NCBI GenBank assembly: GCA_009869945.1
Contig: WIXG01000715.1
Location: 1 to 25,122 of the forward strand
Direction: 5' to 3'
DNA: 25,122 bases
Origin: Mesaphorura yosii
Lineage: Eukaryota > Arthropoda > Collembola > Poduromorpha > Tullbergiidae
This document shows, in pieces, positions 1 through 10,043 of this stretch. The notes beneath the pieces were generated by a model. It was not told where the DNA came from. It did not search any database and saw only the letters and a list, made by a program, of their open reading frames with translations. Numbering within the stretch: position 1 is the first letter of the stretch; every line of letters begins with the position of its first letter. The translations under genes and the position numbers were made by a program.

Positions 1-753
1 CTGGAAACTTATTGCTAAAGACGTATTTTTGTTTATTGCTGGAAGAATTAATTTTTCTATGGCTGAAAGGATTTTTCTCATCGACAAAAAAATATTAAGC
101 CTTAATAATCTTCCCTCTTCGCTCATGAGTAGGAGGCGCTCTTCCACGTCCCCTCCCTGCACCGACGTCAAAACCAAGATATCTACCGGCGGGGAGCCGA
201 ATCATCGTACAAAAGGCTGATGATATGTATGCGCAGACACTAAAAGATCGGAAATCATATCCCAAGCCAGGTCAAAACGCCAACGAGAATGAAGTTCATC
301 CGAACTTCTTGAACTTATCTGCTTGTTTCGCAATCAGCCTTTTCTTTCGATCTGTCTGCGTTAACACTATTTTACTGCGACACTATGAGTGACCATTCTG
401 TGGCACTATGCGTCCGAGTCGAGACCTGAGCACTCACTGCCACAGAGAAATATCCTCAAGCGTCAAGTATATCTCGCGTGAATGTATGCTGAAGCTGAGC
501 ATAATGACCTGCATATTTGACGTGACCGATACCTCTGCAAACAGCGAATTGTGCTCAGTTGACATACACACACCATGACTTTGCATGACTAACAACGTGC
601 AGGGTTTTGTTCACACCAGACTTCTGGCAGTGGAAGAGGGAATGCTTGTCATTTGTGCTCTTCTGCAATGGGCTAACTTTTTGAAGAAAAAGGAGATATA
701 ATAAAATGTTGCTTTGGATTTTATTATTGTTCTCCACTTAGTAAGTACTAGAA
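1..753. other. Intergenic stretch at left edge
   Basis: I see no credible gene here. The only open frames are short, AT-rich and without recognisable motifs. The right end holds the 3' flank of the minus-strand receptor-like gene, including a poly(A) signal at 720-725. Confidence 0.6.
720..725 (-). terminator. Poly(A) signal of the receptor-like gene
   Basis: TTTATT on the plus strand reads as AATAAA on the minus strand, about 30 bp past the stop codon at 754-756. Confidence 0.5.
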
Positions 754-1914
754 TTAAGCAGATAACAGCAAAATGTTCACGGTTCCCACGACAAGAAAAT
801 TAAGAAGAGTAAGCGGGGCATCTTTCTCCATGTCGTACAGCCGGCCGATATTGACTCGAATTGGGGGCAACGATCGGATGGTTAACTTTGAGTCCGTGTC
901 CATAGCAGCAGAGTGCAAATGTTTCAAGGCACTGCGACCACTGTGCCAGATAGAGCTCATCAGAGTCCCGACAGCGACGTTTCCTGGCCAAAGCACACAT
1001 GGCACGATGTAGAAAATAAACTTGACGAAAATCGAGCCGAGCTCGCCCGCCTTCATTCTGACTCCGATTGCAAACATGATCATTGACACGAAACCGATTG
1101 AGTATGTGCAAAATGGGACGCATTCCTTGCACATAAATTCATTGAACAACTTGCAAAGAATGAGTAGTCGGCGGTACTCGCGAGCTTTGATCCCTTCAGC
1201 TCTCAAGCCGTCGTTCGCAATCGCAGAAAAGTGGAAGCTGGTCACAATCGTGAACCCAAACACTCCCAACAAACCGAATAAGTATAAAAGACCAAGTACA
1301 GCGTGGAAGAAAGCAAACCAGATGTTCCAGCCGCTGGCGAATTTTATGAAGAACTCTGATCCAGCGATGATGAAGAAGCATACTGTGACTGCGGAGTAGA
1401 GTGCATCCATGCCGGTTTTGAAATACTTTGCCCTGGAAGTTGTGATGTCGCTTGTTTGCGACTGATCTGTCGTTTCATTGGCAATGTAAAATGGAAGCCT
1501 TTCCGGTGATACTCATGCTACCAGAGCTAACTTACCGATTTTTAAGCTGTCTCGCAGCATAATATTGAAAAGATACACAAGATCCTTCCGCCGGTACATG
1601 AAGATGAACTGAAGAATTGTGGCCAGACACGAAGCAGGCGCCATAAACACGTAAATCATACTTATCGTGGTATGACTCGTTTGATGCGGTGGTCCAGGTC
1701 CAGGGTATAGAAATTGTACCATTCCTTGCGTGTTATTGAATGCTTGGAGTGGACCCGAAATGATGAAGTAGAGCAGCAGATATTTCTTGAACCATGAGCT
1801 TGATGAGGACAATGTCTTTGTCTCGTTATTCCAATCCATGCCTAAAAGACTGAATTTGCCACCAGCCATTCTGCCGTGGTTCACAAGAATCTTTAGTTCC
1901 GTCGCAGTCAGCAT
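754..1914 (-). CDS. Seven-transmembrane chemoreceptor-like protein, two exons
   Basis: The exons are 1536-1914 and 754-1466. The 69 bp intron 1467-1535 starts GTAAGT and ends in AG, and joining them keeps one frame of 363 codons. The first in-frame ATG is at 1912-1914. The frame stays open upstream of it, so an additional 5' exon is possible. The product has about seven hydrophobic segments, for example KKYLLLYFIISG, ISMIYVFMAPAS, LYSAVTVCFFIIAG, VLGLLYLFGLLGVFGF, YSIGFVSMIMFAIG, FVKFIFYIVPCVLW and TLLNFLVVGTVNILLL. Length and layout match the insect gustatory/odorant-receptor superfamily, which detects chemicals at the plasma membrane of sensory neurons. I do not see the classical gustatory-receptor C-terminal TYhhhhhQF motif, so it may belong to a lineage-specific 7TM family. 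A multi-pass protein is well supported; the chemosensory role is inferred. Confidence 0.72.
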
Positions 1915-1974
1915 TTTAAAGACTTTTTTGACTTGTTTTGTTGACGCCTTACTTGAATTCACTGACTGGAATTA

Positions 1975-2870
1975 GCTTCAGTCTCCAATCCAACCTAAAT
2001 AATGAGAATTTGAATATTTCATGCGGCAAGATGAATATTTTCATGCACATGACCTTCAACTAGTAATTGATCGCAGATCCATTACCCAGAATTGTGAAAG
2101 CAGTAATTGACTTGACGTATCCAGCCTATATTGTCCTTCCAAACTACAAGTTCACATTTAAAAATAATTGCTAATGCTTGCTGTAACTTTTCAGACAAGC
2201 GTCGTGTCGTTTGAGTATTCAAGCCAGACGACTTTTAACAAGTACTTATAAATGAGTAAATAATTATGGTGACGCTGAACAGCAGTCGGAGACTACTTTA
2301 ATCTCATATACCCAATTGTGTTCGGATTATCGATCTTGGTAATTAAAGGGCGTGGAGTCGAAAGGTTGGTTTATTGCCTTTAGAAATTTGGAGCAAGGCA
2401 TGGGCACAGATAACCTAAATTATTACCCATAGGCTCAACTGAACTGAGCTGGTGGCTCGTGATCAGTTAAGCCATGCAATGAATTCCATTTATAAATCTT
2501 TTCATGACATTCCCTCGCATGAAATTTGCTCTAACAGTTCGATGCGGATCGCAAAATCAATGACCACAAATCGATTACGTTGCGCCTACGACAAATGACG
2601 TACGAAACGGGGTTTGCTTGTGAGTGTGAGTGGTCATCCACGCAATCGTAACTTCATTGCTCTCCCGTGAGTTCAAACAGCATAATTAACAGGTGAGCAT
2701 TTACAGCACATGTTTCGCAATTAAACTGTTTCAATTAACGCACTCGGCAAAGCCATCGCGGATGCAAACACTTGAGCGGGGGGTCCGTGATAATAAAACA
2801 TGGAATTGAAATATTATCAAACTGCTCCGGGTATGACTCGAGATTAACAAATATTTGCAATTTGCAAACA
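1975..2870. other. Intergenic AT-rich region
   Basis: This is about 900 bp without a credible ORF. It separates divergent genes and should hold the promoters of both the receptor-like gene and the first tandem paralogue. I found no repeats longer than a few bases. Confidence 0.5.
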
Positions 2871-2877
2871 AGGATGA

Positions 2878-2885
2878 CATAAAAG
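2878..2885 (+). promoter_or_regulatory. Candidate TATA box of first tandem paralogue
   Basis: CATAAAAG lies 87 bp upstream of the ATG at 2972, leaving room for a transcription start near 2910 and a 5' leader of about 60 bases. The call rests on sequence resemblance only. Confidence 0.3.
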
Positions 2886-2971
2886 CAAAAAGCATGGAGG
2901 CTGTCTTTTCATTTCCATCTTAGTCGGTTAAACCAAGTTGCAATTGTTGGTCATTTTGGTTGCGTTTTGCT

Positions 2972-4768
2972 ATGGCGGCTTCGAAACTCGTAGTTTTGTT
3001 CGCGCTGGCTTCTACATCTTGGACGCAAGCGACAGCTTCACCTCCAGAAGACCCCGCAGTGACTGAACTCCTCCCACGTGGGATTGACAGCGCCAACTCC
3101 GCGATCGCCCAGTTTATGAGGGACAATATTAAAGATTTCATTGTCGAACGGCCTATTCCGTGTGGCTCTGTGAGTTACTCAAACAACGGCAAGAAGCTAA
3201 TTAATATCGGAGGTTCTCTCAAGTAAGTCACGTCCATTCTGCTAAAATAAAGCTCGCTTAAAAAAATTAAAATCATCCACTTTTGCTCCGCAGTATTGAG
3301 GTCGCCTCTATTTGGCCAATCTTTGAAGAAGGGTGCGATGTGGACCTGAACACTGCGGGGGAAGGCTCGGCGCCGCACATCAAGATTTCAATGCGGGTTT
3401 GGAACGTGCTGATTTCGGGCACCCACACGCTGCATGGTGATGTGGGACAAAATGTGACGTTGGGCGAAGAAGGCAGTGGCGGGAGATTTACAATCATGCC
3501 GCCGGGACCTCCCAACACGCTCAATGCGACCTGCAATTTGAAAGTCGGCGTGGACGCGGGCGGGTACCTGCAACTCGGGAGCTGCTACTCGACTACCGGA
3601 CTCATTTCGCTGGCGGGGGCGGCCGTTGAGTTCTCTCCGAATTTGGTGGACGAGACTGATCTGGTGCAGGATGTACATGGTGTGGCGCTGACGCGCGGCG
3701 GGAGCACGATCGGAACCAGACTGGGCGTGGGATTTATGACGGCCATCGTCAATCACGTGCAAAGAGCATTCAGTGTAAGACTCGCATTTTTCTGACAACG
3801 CGGCCGGCAGGTCGTCTTGGGAGGCTGACGTTAATACAGTTTTGATACGCTGACGCAGGCTAGAAAGTTGGTGGACATCATTTCGGGGTCGTGGCTTCCG
3901 GTGGGAACCCCGGCGGTTACGATTTTGGAACAGGAAGGGGAAGGACTACGTTTTCCGAGAGTCCAAGTTGGAATTACGGAGGAAAAGGACGCGGGAGTAA
4001 TCGCGGACAGGATCGACGAATTTGCCCGCCAAGTCATTCTGAACGTTCTTGCTCCACTCGAGCCTTACTTGCCCAGCAGCGGGGCGACCCTCTCATACAA
4101 CAAGCCAGTTTTACAACTGGCAGGTCGTGTCTCGTAAGCTGACGATCGAGCATACAAAATTCCAAACTAAGACTTAAGTAAACGGCTTTAACAGGAACGT
4201 CGGTTATCGCGGCTTGGTTCAGAACTCCACCCTAACGATCAGCACGTGCCTCGAGTGCAGCAACGTTGTCGTGGACGTGAACCTCGGGGTGAGTGAGGGA
4301 GAACTGTTTGGCGATTTCGACTTCAACGGGACCATCGGCTCCGAAATTCCATTTCAAGCGGACGGCTCCTTCGTCCTCCGGAACATTAGCGCCAAATTCT
4401 GGTTCAAGCCCAAGTTTGACGTCGTGCAAGGCCGGTTTGCGCCGACTTCAACCTCGATGCTCCTTGCGAATTTCGAGTGGAACGGGGGCGAGGTGAACTT
4501 CCAGCCAGATGTCTTTGCAGGAGTCGATCTGGCCGAGCAGGGCAAAGCCTACCTGAACGACTTTGTGATGTGGATGATTGTGGACCAGTTGAGTATCGGA
4601 TATGCGAATGGGATCCGGGATGTAATGTACAGGGAGATTCTGCAAAAGTTCCGCGTAAGTTCCCACAATGAAATTTCCGATTAGAGTACGTGTGCGTATT
4701 GTGTAATTTATTGCACTCTTTTTCAGGATACGCCCGCACTTGATGTCATCCTTGGAGGGAATCACTGA
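2972..4768 (+). CDS. Secreted two-domain protein, possibly TULIP (takeout/Group-7 allergen-like); tandem copy 1
   Basis: Five exons (2972-3222, 3294-3774, 3859-4133, 4195-4654, 4727-4768) join through GT-AG introns of 61-84 bp with phases 2, 0, 2, 0, giving 502 residues. The start at 2972 gives a clear signal peptide (KLVVLFALASTSW, cleavage likely near ATAS). Each half begins with an amphipathic helix (AIAQFMRDNIKDF near residue 50; DRIDEFARQVILN near residue 300), followed by a glycine-led strand and a long beta-rich stretch with repeated G-x-F/V-x-L patterns. That order resembles the TULIP fold of takeout, mite Group 7 allergens and BPI, which bind lipids or hydrophobic ligands outside the cell. 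Several N-x-S/T sites suggest glycosylation. The next gene downstream is a clear paralogue. Secretion is well supported; the TULIP assignment is inference. No catalytic motif is visible. Confidence 0.75.
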
Positions 4769-4817
4769 CATTACGAATTTATGTAGTGTTTATGAACGAC
4801 ACGAAGCAATTGACCTT

Positions 4818-4823
4818 AATAAA
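4818..4823 (+). terminator. Poly(A) signal of tandem copy 1
   Basis: AATAAA lies 50 bp past the stop at 4766-4768. A second AATAAA follows at 4856-4861. Confidence 0.55.
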
Positions 4824-4861
4824 ATCCAGTTTGTCCAAAGTCTCGGACAAAGACGAATAAA

Positions 4862-5342
4862 TTTTACAAAATTCATAATTTGCAATAATTTAATTCATGG
4901 CAAGTAAATAACTCCTGGCAAAGGTGGCTCATTACGTAGTAATGCAACCACGACCATATCGTGTATCGACGCATCGCATCGAATCGAACATCCATACAAG
5001 TATCGAACAACAGTAGGGCACAAATACGTCAATTGATTTCAAAACCTTTTCACAGGAAAATCCTGATGAAGCAAGGATATCGTCACACTTGACGCAATCG
5101 AATTGAACATCGCTGTAACGAAATCTGAGCAGTGACGGCTGCAAACTAGCACGCGTCTCCTCGAGTCGAGTACAAACACCACAGCTACGGCGACAGCACA
5201 AGTGTTCCAATTGGTTAACGTTTGGGGAAATTAAAGCAATATGCTTATCAACGTTGTTTTTCCATACGAACTCGCTGCGATTTCGCAAAGGGTCCAAACA
5301 CCGTGCTCACCGTCACGGTATCATGGATGCGGGTACTTGAAC
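4862..5342. other. Spacer between the tandem paralogues
   Basis: This stretch has no supported gene. A 121-codon frame on the minus strand (4932-5297) is Cys-rich but shows no signal peptide or domain pattern. The spacer ends at the inverted-repeat element at 5346. Confidence 0.4.
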
Positions 5343-5609
5343 TTACGAGGGAACGTTGCCACCGATCCGACTCAGAATCAGCTCAAACTTTTACAAATTG
5401 TAACTATGGTCCTAAAACCATGATTGTGAGCGTGGGAGGTTGCAACGCTCAAAATTCGCCAAAATATGAATTTTTGAAAATGAATATCCCAATGCGAATT
5501 ATCAATGGAATTGTTGTAATTAATTGAACAAACAATTTGTTTTTTGTTTACATTTTGTTTACATGTTTTTTGAATTCTGAGTCGGATCGGTGGCAACGTT
5601 CCCTCGTTA
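5343..5609. mobile_element. Miniature inverted-repeat transposable element (MITE)
   Basis: The sequence CGAGGGAACGTTGCCACCGA and the 13 bases after it (5346-5378) recur as an exact 33 bp reverse complement at 5574-5606. The termini are flanked on both sides by TTA (5343-5345 and 5607-5609), read as a 3 bp target-site duplication. The 261 bp interior is AT-rich and has no transposase frame. It also contains a smaller hairpin (TGAGCGT...ACGCTCA, roughly 5427-5450). A TTA duplication would fit PIF/Harbinger-type (Tourist-like) elements, but the terminal bases are not a family signature I recognise. The element ends 38 bp before the ATG of the next gene, so it probably lies in that gene's promoter or 5' leader. 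Confidence 0.75.
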
Positions 5610-5647
5610 GATTGTAGTGACAAAACCCGTCATTAGTGATTGTTTTA

Positions 5648-7520
5648 ATGCAGATGACACTTGAAAGAAAGGCCGACTCTGCTGTGACAATCGATAAAAA
5701 GTTAAAAAGCAGTTACTGTGGCTGGCCATTCGCAAACTGTAGAAAGTACGCTACTTTGACGGTCGCTGTCATGGTTCTCAACTTGCTCATTGCATTCGTA
5801 ATCGCGTTGGTGTCGTGGACACAGCTTCTGCCAACTGCCTCCGCGTCAGGACGAGGATTCACCGAAGGTCATAGCGCCATCGAATCCTTTATCCGAGCGT
5901 CAATTCAAAGATTCCAAATCCAAGAACCGCTGCCCGGTGGTTACATCCAATTCACAAGCAATGGTAGGGACCTGGTCAACATTTACGGCTCAGTCAAGTA
6001 AGTCTCGCGAGGCCGCAGGGTATTGGCCGGCCAAGGCAAGGCGCTAAAGAACACTTCATTCTCGTCTTGTTTCCAGTGCCCACTTGGCCAGCTTCAGCCC
6101 AATTTACGAGCTGGGAGTGGATGTGAATTTGCACTGGCCTGGAGATGGCGGCACCGGATCTTCACAGGTGAAGATCACGATGCGGACATTCGGCGTTGTG
6201 ATCACGGGGCCGCACACTCTCAACGGAAATGTGGGGCACAACCTGACGCTCGGTGGCGAGGGTGGGAACTTTACTCTCATTCCACCAGCGGGGAACTTCC
6301 TGAAGGCGGACTGTTACATGCGAGCCAGCACCAGCTCTGATGGGCACCTGCAGCTTGGAGGTTGCCCCTCAGCAACGGGAGAGATTTCAGTCGAGGGAGG
6401 GACCGTTGATTTCACGCGTGATTTGGTGAATGACACAAGTTTGCAGGCTGATGTGAACCAAGTTGTGGTGAATCGGTTTGAAAATGCATGGCCGATTCGT
6501 CTGGGGTCCGGACTTGGCCGAGGCTTAATGGCGGCCATTGTAAATCATGTGCAGAGAGACTTGAATGTAAGTTCTGAGCAGAAAAGCTGAAACCCTTCGG
6601 CCCAACGCAAGTTTCTTTTTAAAAAATGCAGGCTACTAAAGTTCTGGATATAATTTCGGGAGTTTTGCCCGTGACTGACACGACGAGGGACGAATTACCC
6701 GAGCACGTGACTGCCATGCAGCGCGAACGGGAAGTCGGGCTCATCAATGAAAAACTTGGCGCCTTTGCTCGCAGCGCCATTTTAGACTTCACGAGCCACC
6801 ACGACCCATACTCCCCGGACGCACATGAAACGCCCATTTCGTACAACAAGCCGGCAGTCAGATTGGATGGCTACTTGTCGTAAGTCATGAGCCTGACTTT
6901 GCGCAGGTGACGTTGATATTGAAATAATTCCCTTGTCTGCTGCTTCAGAAACGTGGTCTTTCATGGCCTCAATACAAATCCGGCCTTGAACGTCAGCGCG
7001 TGCCACGATTGCAGCGGATTTCGGCTGCACATGCAACTTGACGCTGACGATTGCGAAGTGTCGGGAGATTTTGCGCTAAACGGAACAGTCAGCTCCCAAT
7101 TTCCATTCCAAGCCAGCGGTTCGTTCGTGCTGCGGGGAGTCGGTGCTAGATTTCGTTCAGAACGGGCGTTTAGTTTAACTGAGGGTCACTTCACGCCGAG
7201 CACCAGCGGCACGTGGTGGGTGCGTAGTTTTGACGGTGGTCTGGACGCACACTTCACGCCCGACATCCTCGCAGGGGTCGGCTTGTCTCAGCAGATGCGG
7301 GAGTACGTCGATGAGGTCGTGGGTTGGATGATCATCGACAAACTGAACACGTGGGATGGCTACGCGCATACGCTCGCGAACGAGATCAACGACCACCTGC
7401 AGGCGGAATTCGGGGTAGGTGAAATCTTGAACGCCGCTTTTTAAGAGGTAGGAATTGTGTTTTTATCTCAGAATTTGCTTCCTTTGCCAGGCGGTTCCAG
7501 CGTTGGATATTTTGCGGTGA
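5648..7520 (+). CDS. Two-domain TULIP-like protein, tandem copy 2
   Basis: Five exons (5648-5997, 6077-6566, 6632-6879, 6949-7414, 7491-7520) give 527 residues. Intron phases are the same as in the upstream paralogue (2, 0, 2, 0). Shared blocks include PHTLNGNVGHNLTLGGEG (copy 1: THTLHGDVGQNVTLGEEG), the LDIISG/VDIISG start of exon 3, SYNKPA/SYNKPV, and PALD in the last exon. The N-terminus differs: 41 extra residues precede MVLNLLIAFVIALVSW, which lines up with the signal peptide of copy 1. From 5648 the protein would be a type II signal-anchor membrane protein; from the internal ATG at 5771 it would be secreted. A third option is that TTTTAATGCAG before 5652 is a splice acceptor for an unseen 5' exon. 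The lipid-binding function is inferred, as for copy 1. Confidence 0.75.
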
Positions 7521-7581
7521 GGCTCTCCGTGTTCCTTGTTCGTCGGGTTCTCGTTTATGCCCTTCTTGATTTTGACGACTG

Positions 7582-7587
7582 AATAAA
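7582..7587 (+). terminator. Poly(A) signal of tandem copy 2
   Basis: AATAAA lies about 60 bp past the stop at 7518-7520. The opposing gene's signal is at 7644-7649, so the two transcripts converge within about 60 bp. Confidence 0.55.
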
Positions 7588-7643
7588 AATACATTTGAAA
7601 ATAATAGGTTTTGGTTTTTCGGATTCACTTGTTCACTGGAAAT

Positions 7644-7649
7644 TTTATT
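7644..7649 (-). terminator. Poly(A) signal of the deubiquitinase gene
   Basis: TTTATT on the plus strand reads AATAAA on the minus strand, about 90 bp past the stop at 7739-7741. Confidence 0.5.
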
Positions 7650-7738
7650 TCAAGCATATCTCTGACTGAGGTTAAGTGGTAAAGACAATGACATGTAGTA
7701 CGGTAAATGTTATTGGCTAAGTGCGTTTAGTGTAAGTT

Positions 7739-8597
7739 TTAGTCTGAGAATGCTGTAGTGAGGGCGAAAACCGCGAAGCGATACTCTTCCTCTGCTGTTG
7801 CTCCTCCAGCCTGCTGCGCCTGCTTCACTGAGCTCAACACGCTCTCCATCCTCTTCTGGCACAATCCAACCGCGTCCTTCAGCAGCGTCTCGGCACTGGA
7901 TGGTCCATGGTCCACGGGGCACGGCCTGCCGCCAGTCAACTCGATCAGCCGCCCCGAGCGGTGCACAAACGCAACGAAATGATTTCCGACGTGCTCGTCC
8001 GAATCGGGGGCGGGTGTTTGTCCAGCGACTGCCATGGCATGATGCAGGCTCTCGATCTCCTTCGCCTTCTCCAGCGCCTTGCCCCTCTCGTGCGGGTTGA
8101 GTCCGATGGACTGGTTGATGAAGTTGAGGAGCGGTGAGCCTTCGGCGAGCCCTGTCTCTTCTGCGTTGTTGGCAAGAGCGTGCATCACCGCGATCCCTCC
8201 GCATGCGTTTCTGATTGTTTGCACCATAAAGTAGACGCTGGGGTCAATCGCTGGCGGTGAAGCTCGAAGGTGATCATTTTCTTCCTTCACCGCCTGGTCG
8301 AATTGTGGGGTGGTGGCGTACAAGAAGATGACGGCCACGACGGGTTGCGGAATGCAGCTCAGCGCTTCGTCGTCGAATCCAAGCACATCGAGCCATGTGC
8401 CCTTTGCGGCTCCAAGCAACCTTCATAATAATTCGTACAATGATTAGGAGTTGATTGACTGTTAGTATCGTGATCAGTAGGCTCTGACTTGGTGTTTACC
8501 TCGAATACTCGGTCATGACGTCGGGATTCGACTCCAGTGGGATCCAAGCAACTCGATCAGCCGGATTGGCACCGGTGTCAGTTTTAGTAGTAGCCAT
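7739..8597 (-). CDS. Ubiquitin C-terminal hydrolase, UCH-L1/L3 type
   Basis: Exons 8500-8597 and 7739-8420 are joined across a 79 bp intron (GTAAAC...AG), giving 259 residues. The family usually has about 225-235; the extra length is an N-terminal leader, a Ser-rich linker and an Ala/Gln-rich stretch near residue 240. Family landmarks are clear: WIPLESNPDVMTEYSR at the N-terminus, oxyanion Gln100 and nucleophile Cys106 in VQTIRNACGG, the catalytic His180 in NHFVAFVH, and the crossover-loop segment ERGKALEKA. UCH enzymes are cytosolic thiol proteases that remove small adducts from the ubiquitin C-terminus. The third triad residue, normally Asp in a Leu-Asp-Gly context, is Thr195 here (IELTGGRP; codon at 7934-7936), so activity may be reduced. 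The family call is very secure; activity is uncertain. Confidence 0.92.
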
Positions 8598-9099
8598 GGC
8601 CAACAAACCTTAGCCTAATGTGTCCGACAATTTAATCAGTAATCGGTATTCAGCCAATCAATAACCACAAACACTAAAAGCACTTTGCAGTCTGCAGTAC
8701 AATTGACGTAGTTACTTACCTTTTCTTAATTGCAACTAACTCCGAACCTATAACACGTGGTGCACATTCAATTCAGTGGCAAAGCAACTGGTCAAAAATT
8801 TGACAATTTGGGAAGATATTAAAGACAAATGCAAAAGCCAGGGCAACACAAAACAAATGCAAGTCATGCGTCTGTCGAGTGAGATTCGTGCGGGCAAGTC
8901 AGTTGAATCTGAGCAAGGATCGTACAGCAAGGTATCAAGTCTCACGATTGAGATTAAACTCAATCATTTCGCGAATAGAAGGCATGGCGATACTTTTTAT
9001 CGCAGAGATAATAAAATATTTTTTCAAAGATATTAAAGGGCACTTTTTTTCAAAGGACTTGAATGCCAGAAAAAATTTTCCTGTTATTCGGATAATGAA
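8598..9099. other. Intergenic region with one weak exon-like segment
   Basis: Most of this is AT-rich and holds the deubiquitinase promoter. From about 8777 to 8931 on the plus strand there is an open segment between an acceptor-like TTCAATTCAG and a donor-like AAG/GTATCA. It encodes WEDIKDKCKSQGNTKQMQ and neighbouring residues. The spacing of Trp and Cys loosely recalls Myb/SANT-like DNA-binding domains, but no partner exon is visible. I treat it as a possible degraded transposon or gene fragment. Confidence 0.2.
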
Positions 9100-9441
9100 T
9101 CAAATTACGCTCCTTCGGCTTCGTCTCGGGAGTGTGAACTCGTACCCGGGGATCAGGCCTCCGTACTCGTCCAGTGCACTTGAGATCTCGCTCTCTCTCA
9201 AAATAGTGTGGAAATTGACATCGGAGCTGCGGTCCTGGCAATCAACCGAATACTGGCACCGCCGCTCACCCGCATGATTGAACCAGTTGAGAGCCCAGTT
9301 CGACCCGATCGGATTCCCGCTGCACCTCCCCGAACGACAGGCGCCAACAAACAGGCAAGGCGCTCCGCCCGGCAATGCTTGGTTCAATGGTGCCGCACTT
9401 GCGAGTGTCTGCACCAAAAACTGCCCAAGATGCATCCATAA
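9100..9441 (-). CDS. Possible small Cys-rich secreted protein or exon, unrecognised
   Basis: This open frame shows coding-like codon choice, with mostly G or C third positions. From the ATG at 9439-9441 it reads MHLGQFLVQTLASAAPLNQ, only weakly signal-like. Then come two cysteine clusters, CLFVGACRSGRC and CQYSVDC, around WALNWFN, and a basic end with two Arg pairs (PRRSRRSVI). GGTGCAG near residue 9 could instead be a splice acceptor, making this the last exon of a longer gene; I could not place a convincing first exon. The dibasic end could be a processing site or chance. I recognise no family. Confidence 0.35.
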   Translation of the reverse strand, partial: LWMHLGQFLVQTLASAAPLNQALPGGAPCLFVGACRSGRCSGNPIGSNWALNWFNHAGERRCQYSVDCQDRSSDVNFHTILRESEISSALDEYGGLIPGYEFTLPRRSRRSVI

Positions 9442-9465
9442 ATGTTTATTATAGACAAGGGACAA

Positions 9466-10043
9466 TTGTCATTGCCAAAAGTACCATAAAACACAATGCA
9501 ATGTGTATGGTTCTGGTCAAGCCCATCCAACACTACCAAATTCTCTGCAAAGCATTCTTTGTTTTGGTTTTGCTGGCGTCAAACTCGTACAGCAAAAAAG
9601 TTTGAAATTCTTGCCACGAATAAATACTCGAGCCGTCATTCCTTTCATTTCATTTGATCATCAGGGCGTAGTACAAGTTAAACCCACTTAATATTTTAGG
9701 TACATACACTTGACAATATACTGCTTTGGTAATTACTGTTAAGCTGATCGAGATAGGCATATCAGACTGTGTTTGAGCTGAGCAATCAGCTGAGCTCAGC
9801 AGCTGACTACCCAACTGGGTGGTAATTAATTGATGCTTTGCCTTGTCTTCAGTTTGAACCTGGGTTTCCTTAATTGACTCTTGACTGATCTGACTGACCT
9901 GATCTGTGACCTTAACTGTGATTTGTCATTTGCATGACAGTCGACTAGACTAAAAAGGTAAGTCGTGACGCCGAAGCCAACGGTTGGAAGCAATTAGCGC
10001 GAACACTCAGTTGAGGGATCAATCTATTTAGGCGTCAAGGATT
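9466..10043. other. Intergenic, upstream region of the DEAH-RBR gene
   Basis: No gene is seen. There are two CAGCTG E-box hexamers (9787-9792 and 9800-9805) in a GAGCTC-centred near-palindrome, and a run of degenerate TGACT/TGATC repeats at about 9870-9915. An arthropod-type initiator TCAGTT occurs at 10007-10012, about 35 bp before the ATG. No TATA box is obvious. Confidence 0.35.

Noticed and set aside
773..1399. Long plus-strand frames (773-1012, 1022-1399)
   Set aside because: They are antisense to the second exon of the receptor-like gene, which has membrane segments, a fitting intron and coding-like codon use.
1433..1466. Alternative acceptor CTTCCAG for the receptor gene intron
   Set aside because: It puts the second exon out of frame; the acceptor before 1466 keeps the frame open.
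4932..5297. 121-codon Cys-rich minus-strand frame
   Set aside because: It has no signal peptide, no domain pattern and no coding-like codon bias, and it lies in the spacer next to a mobile element.
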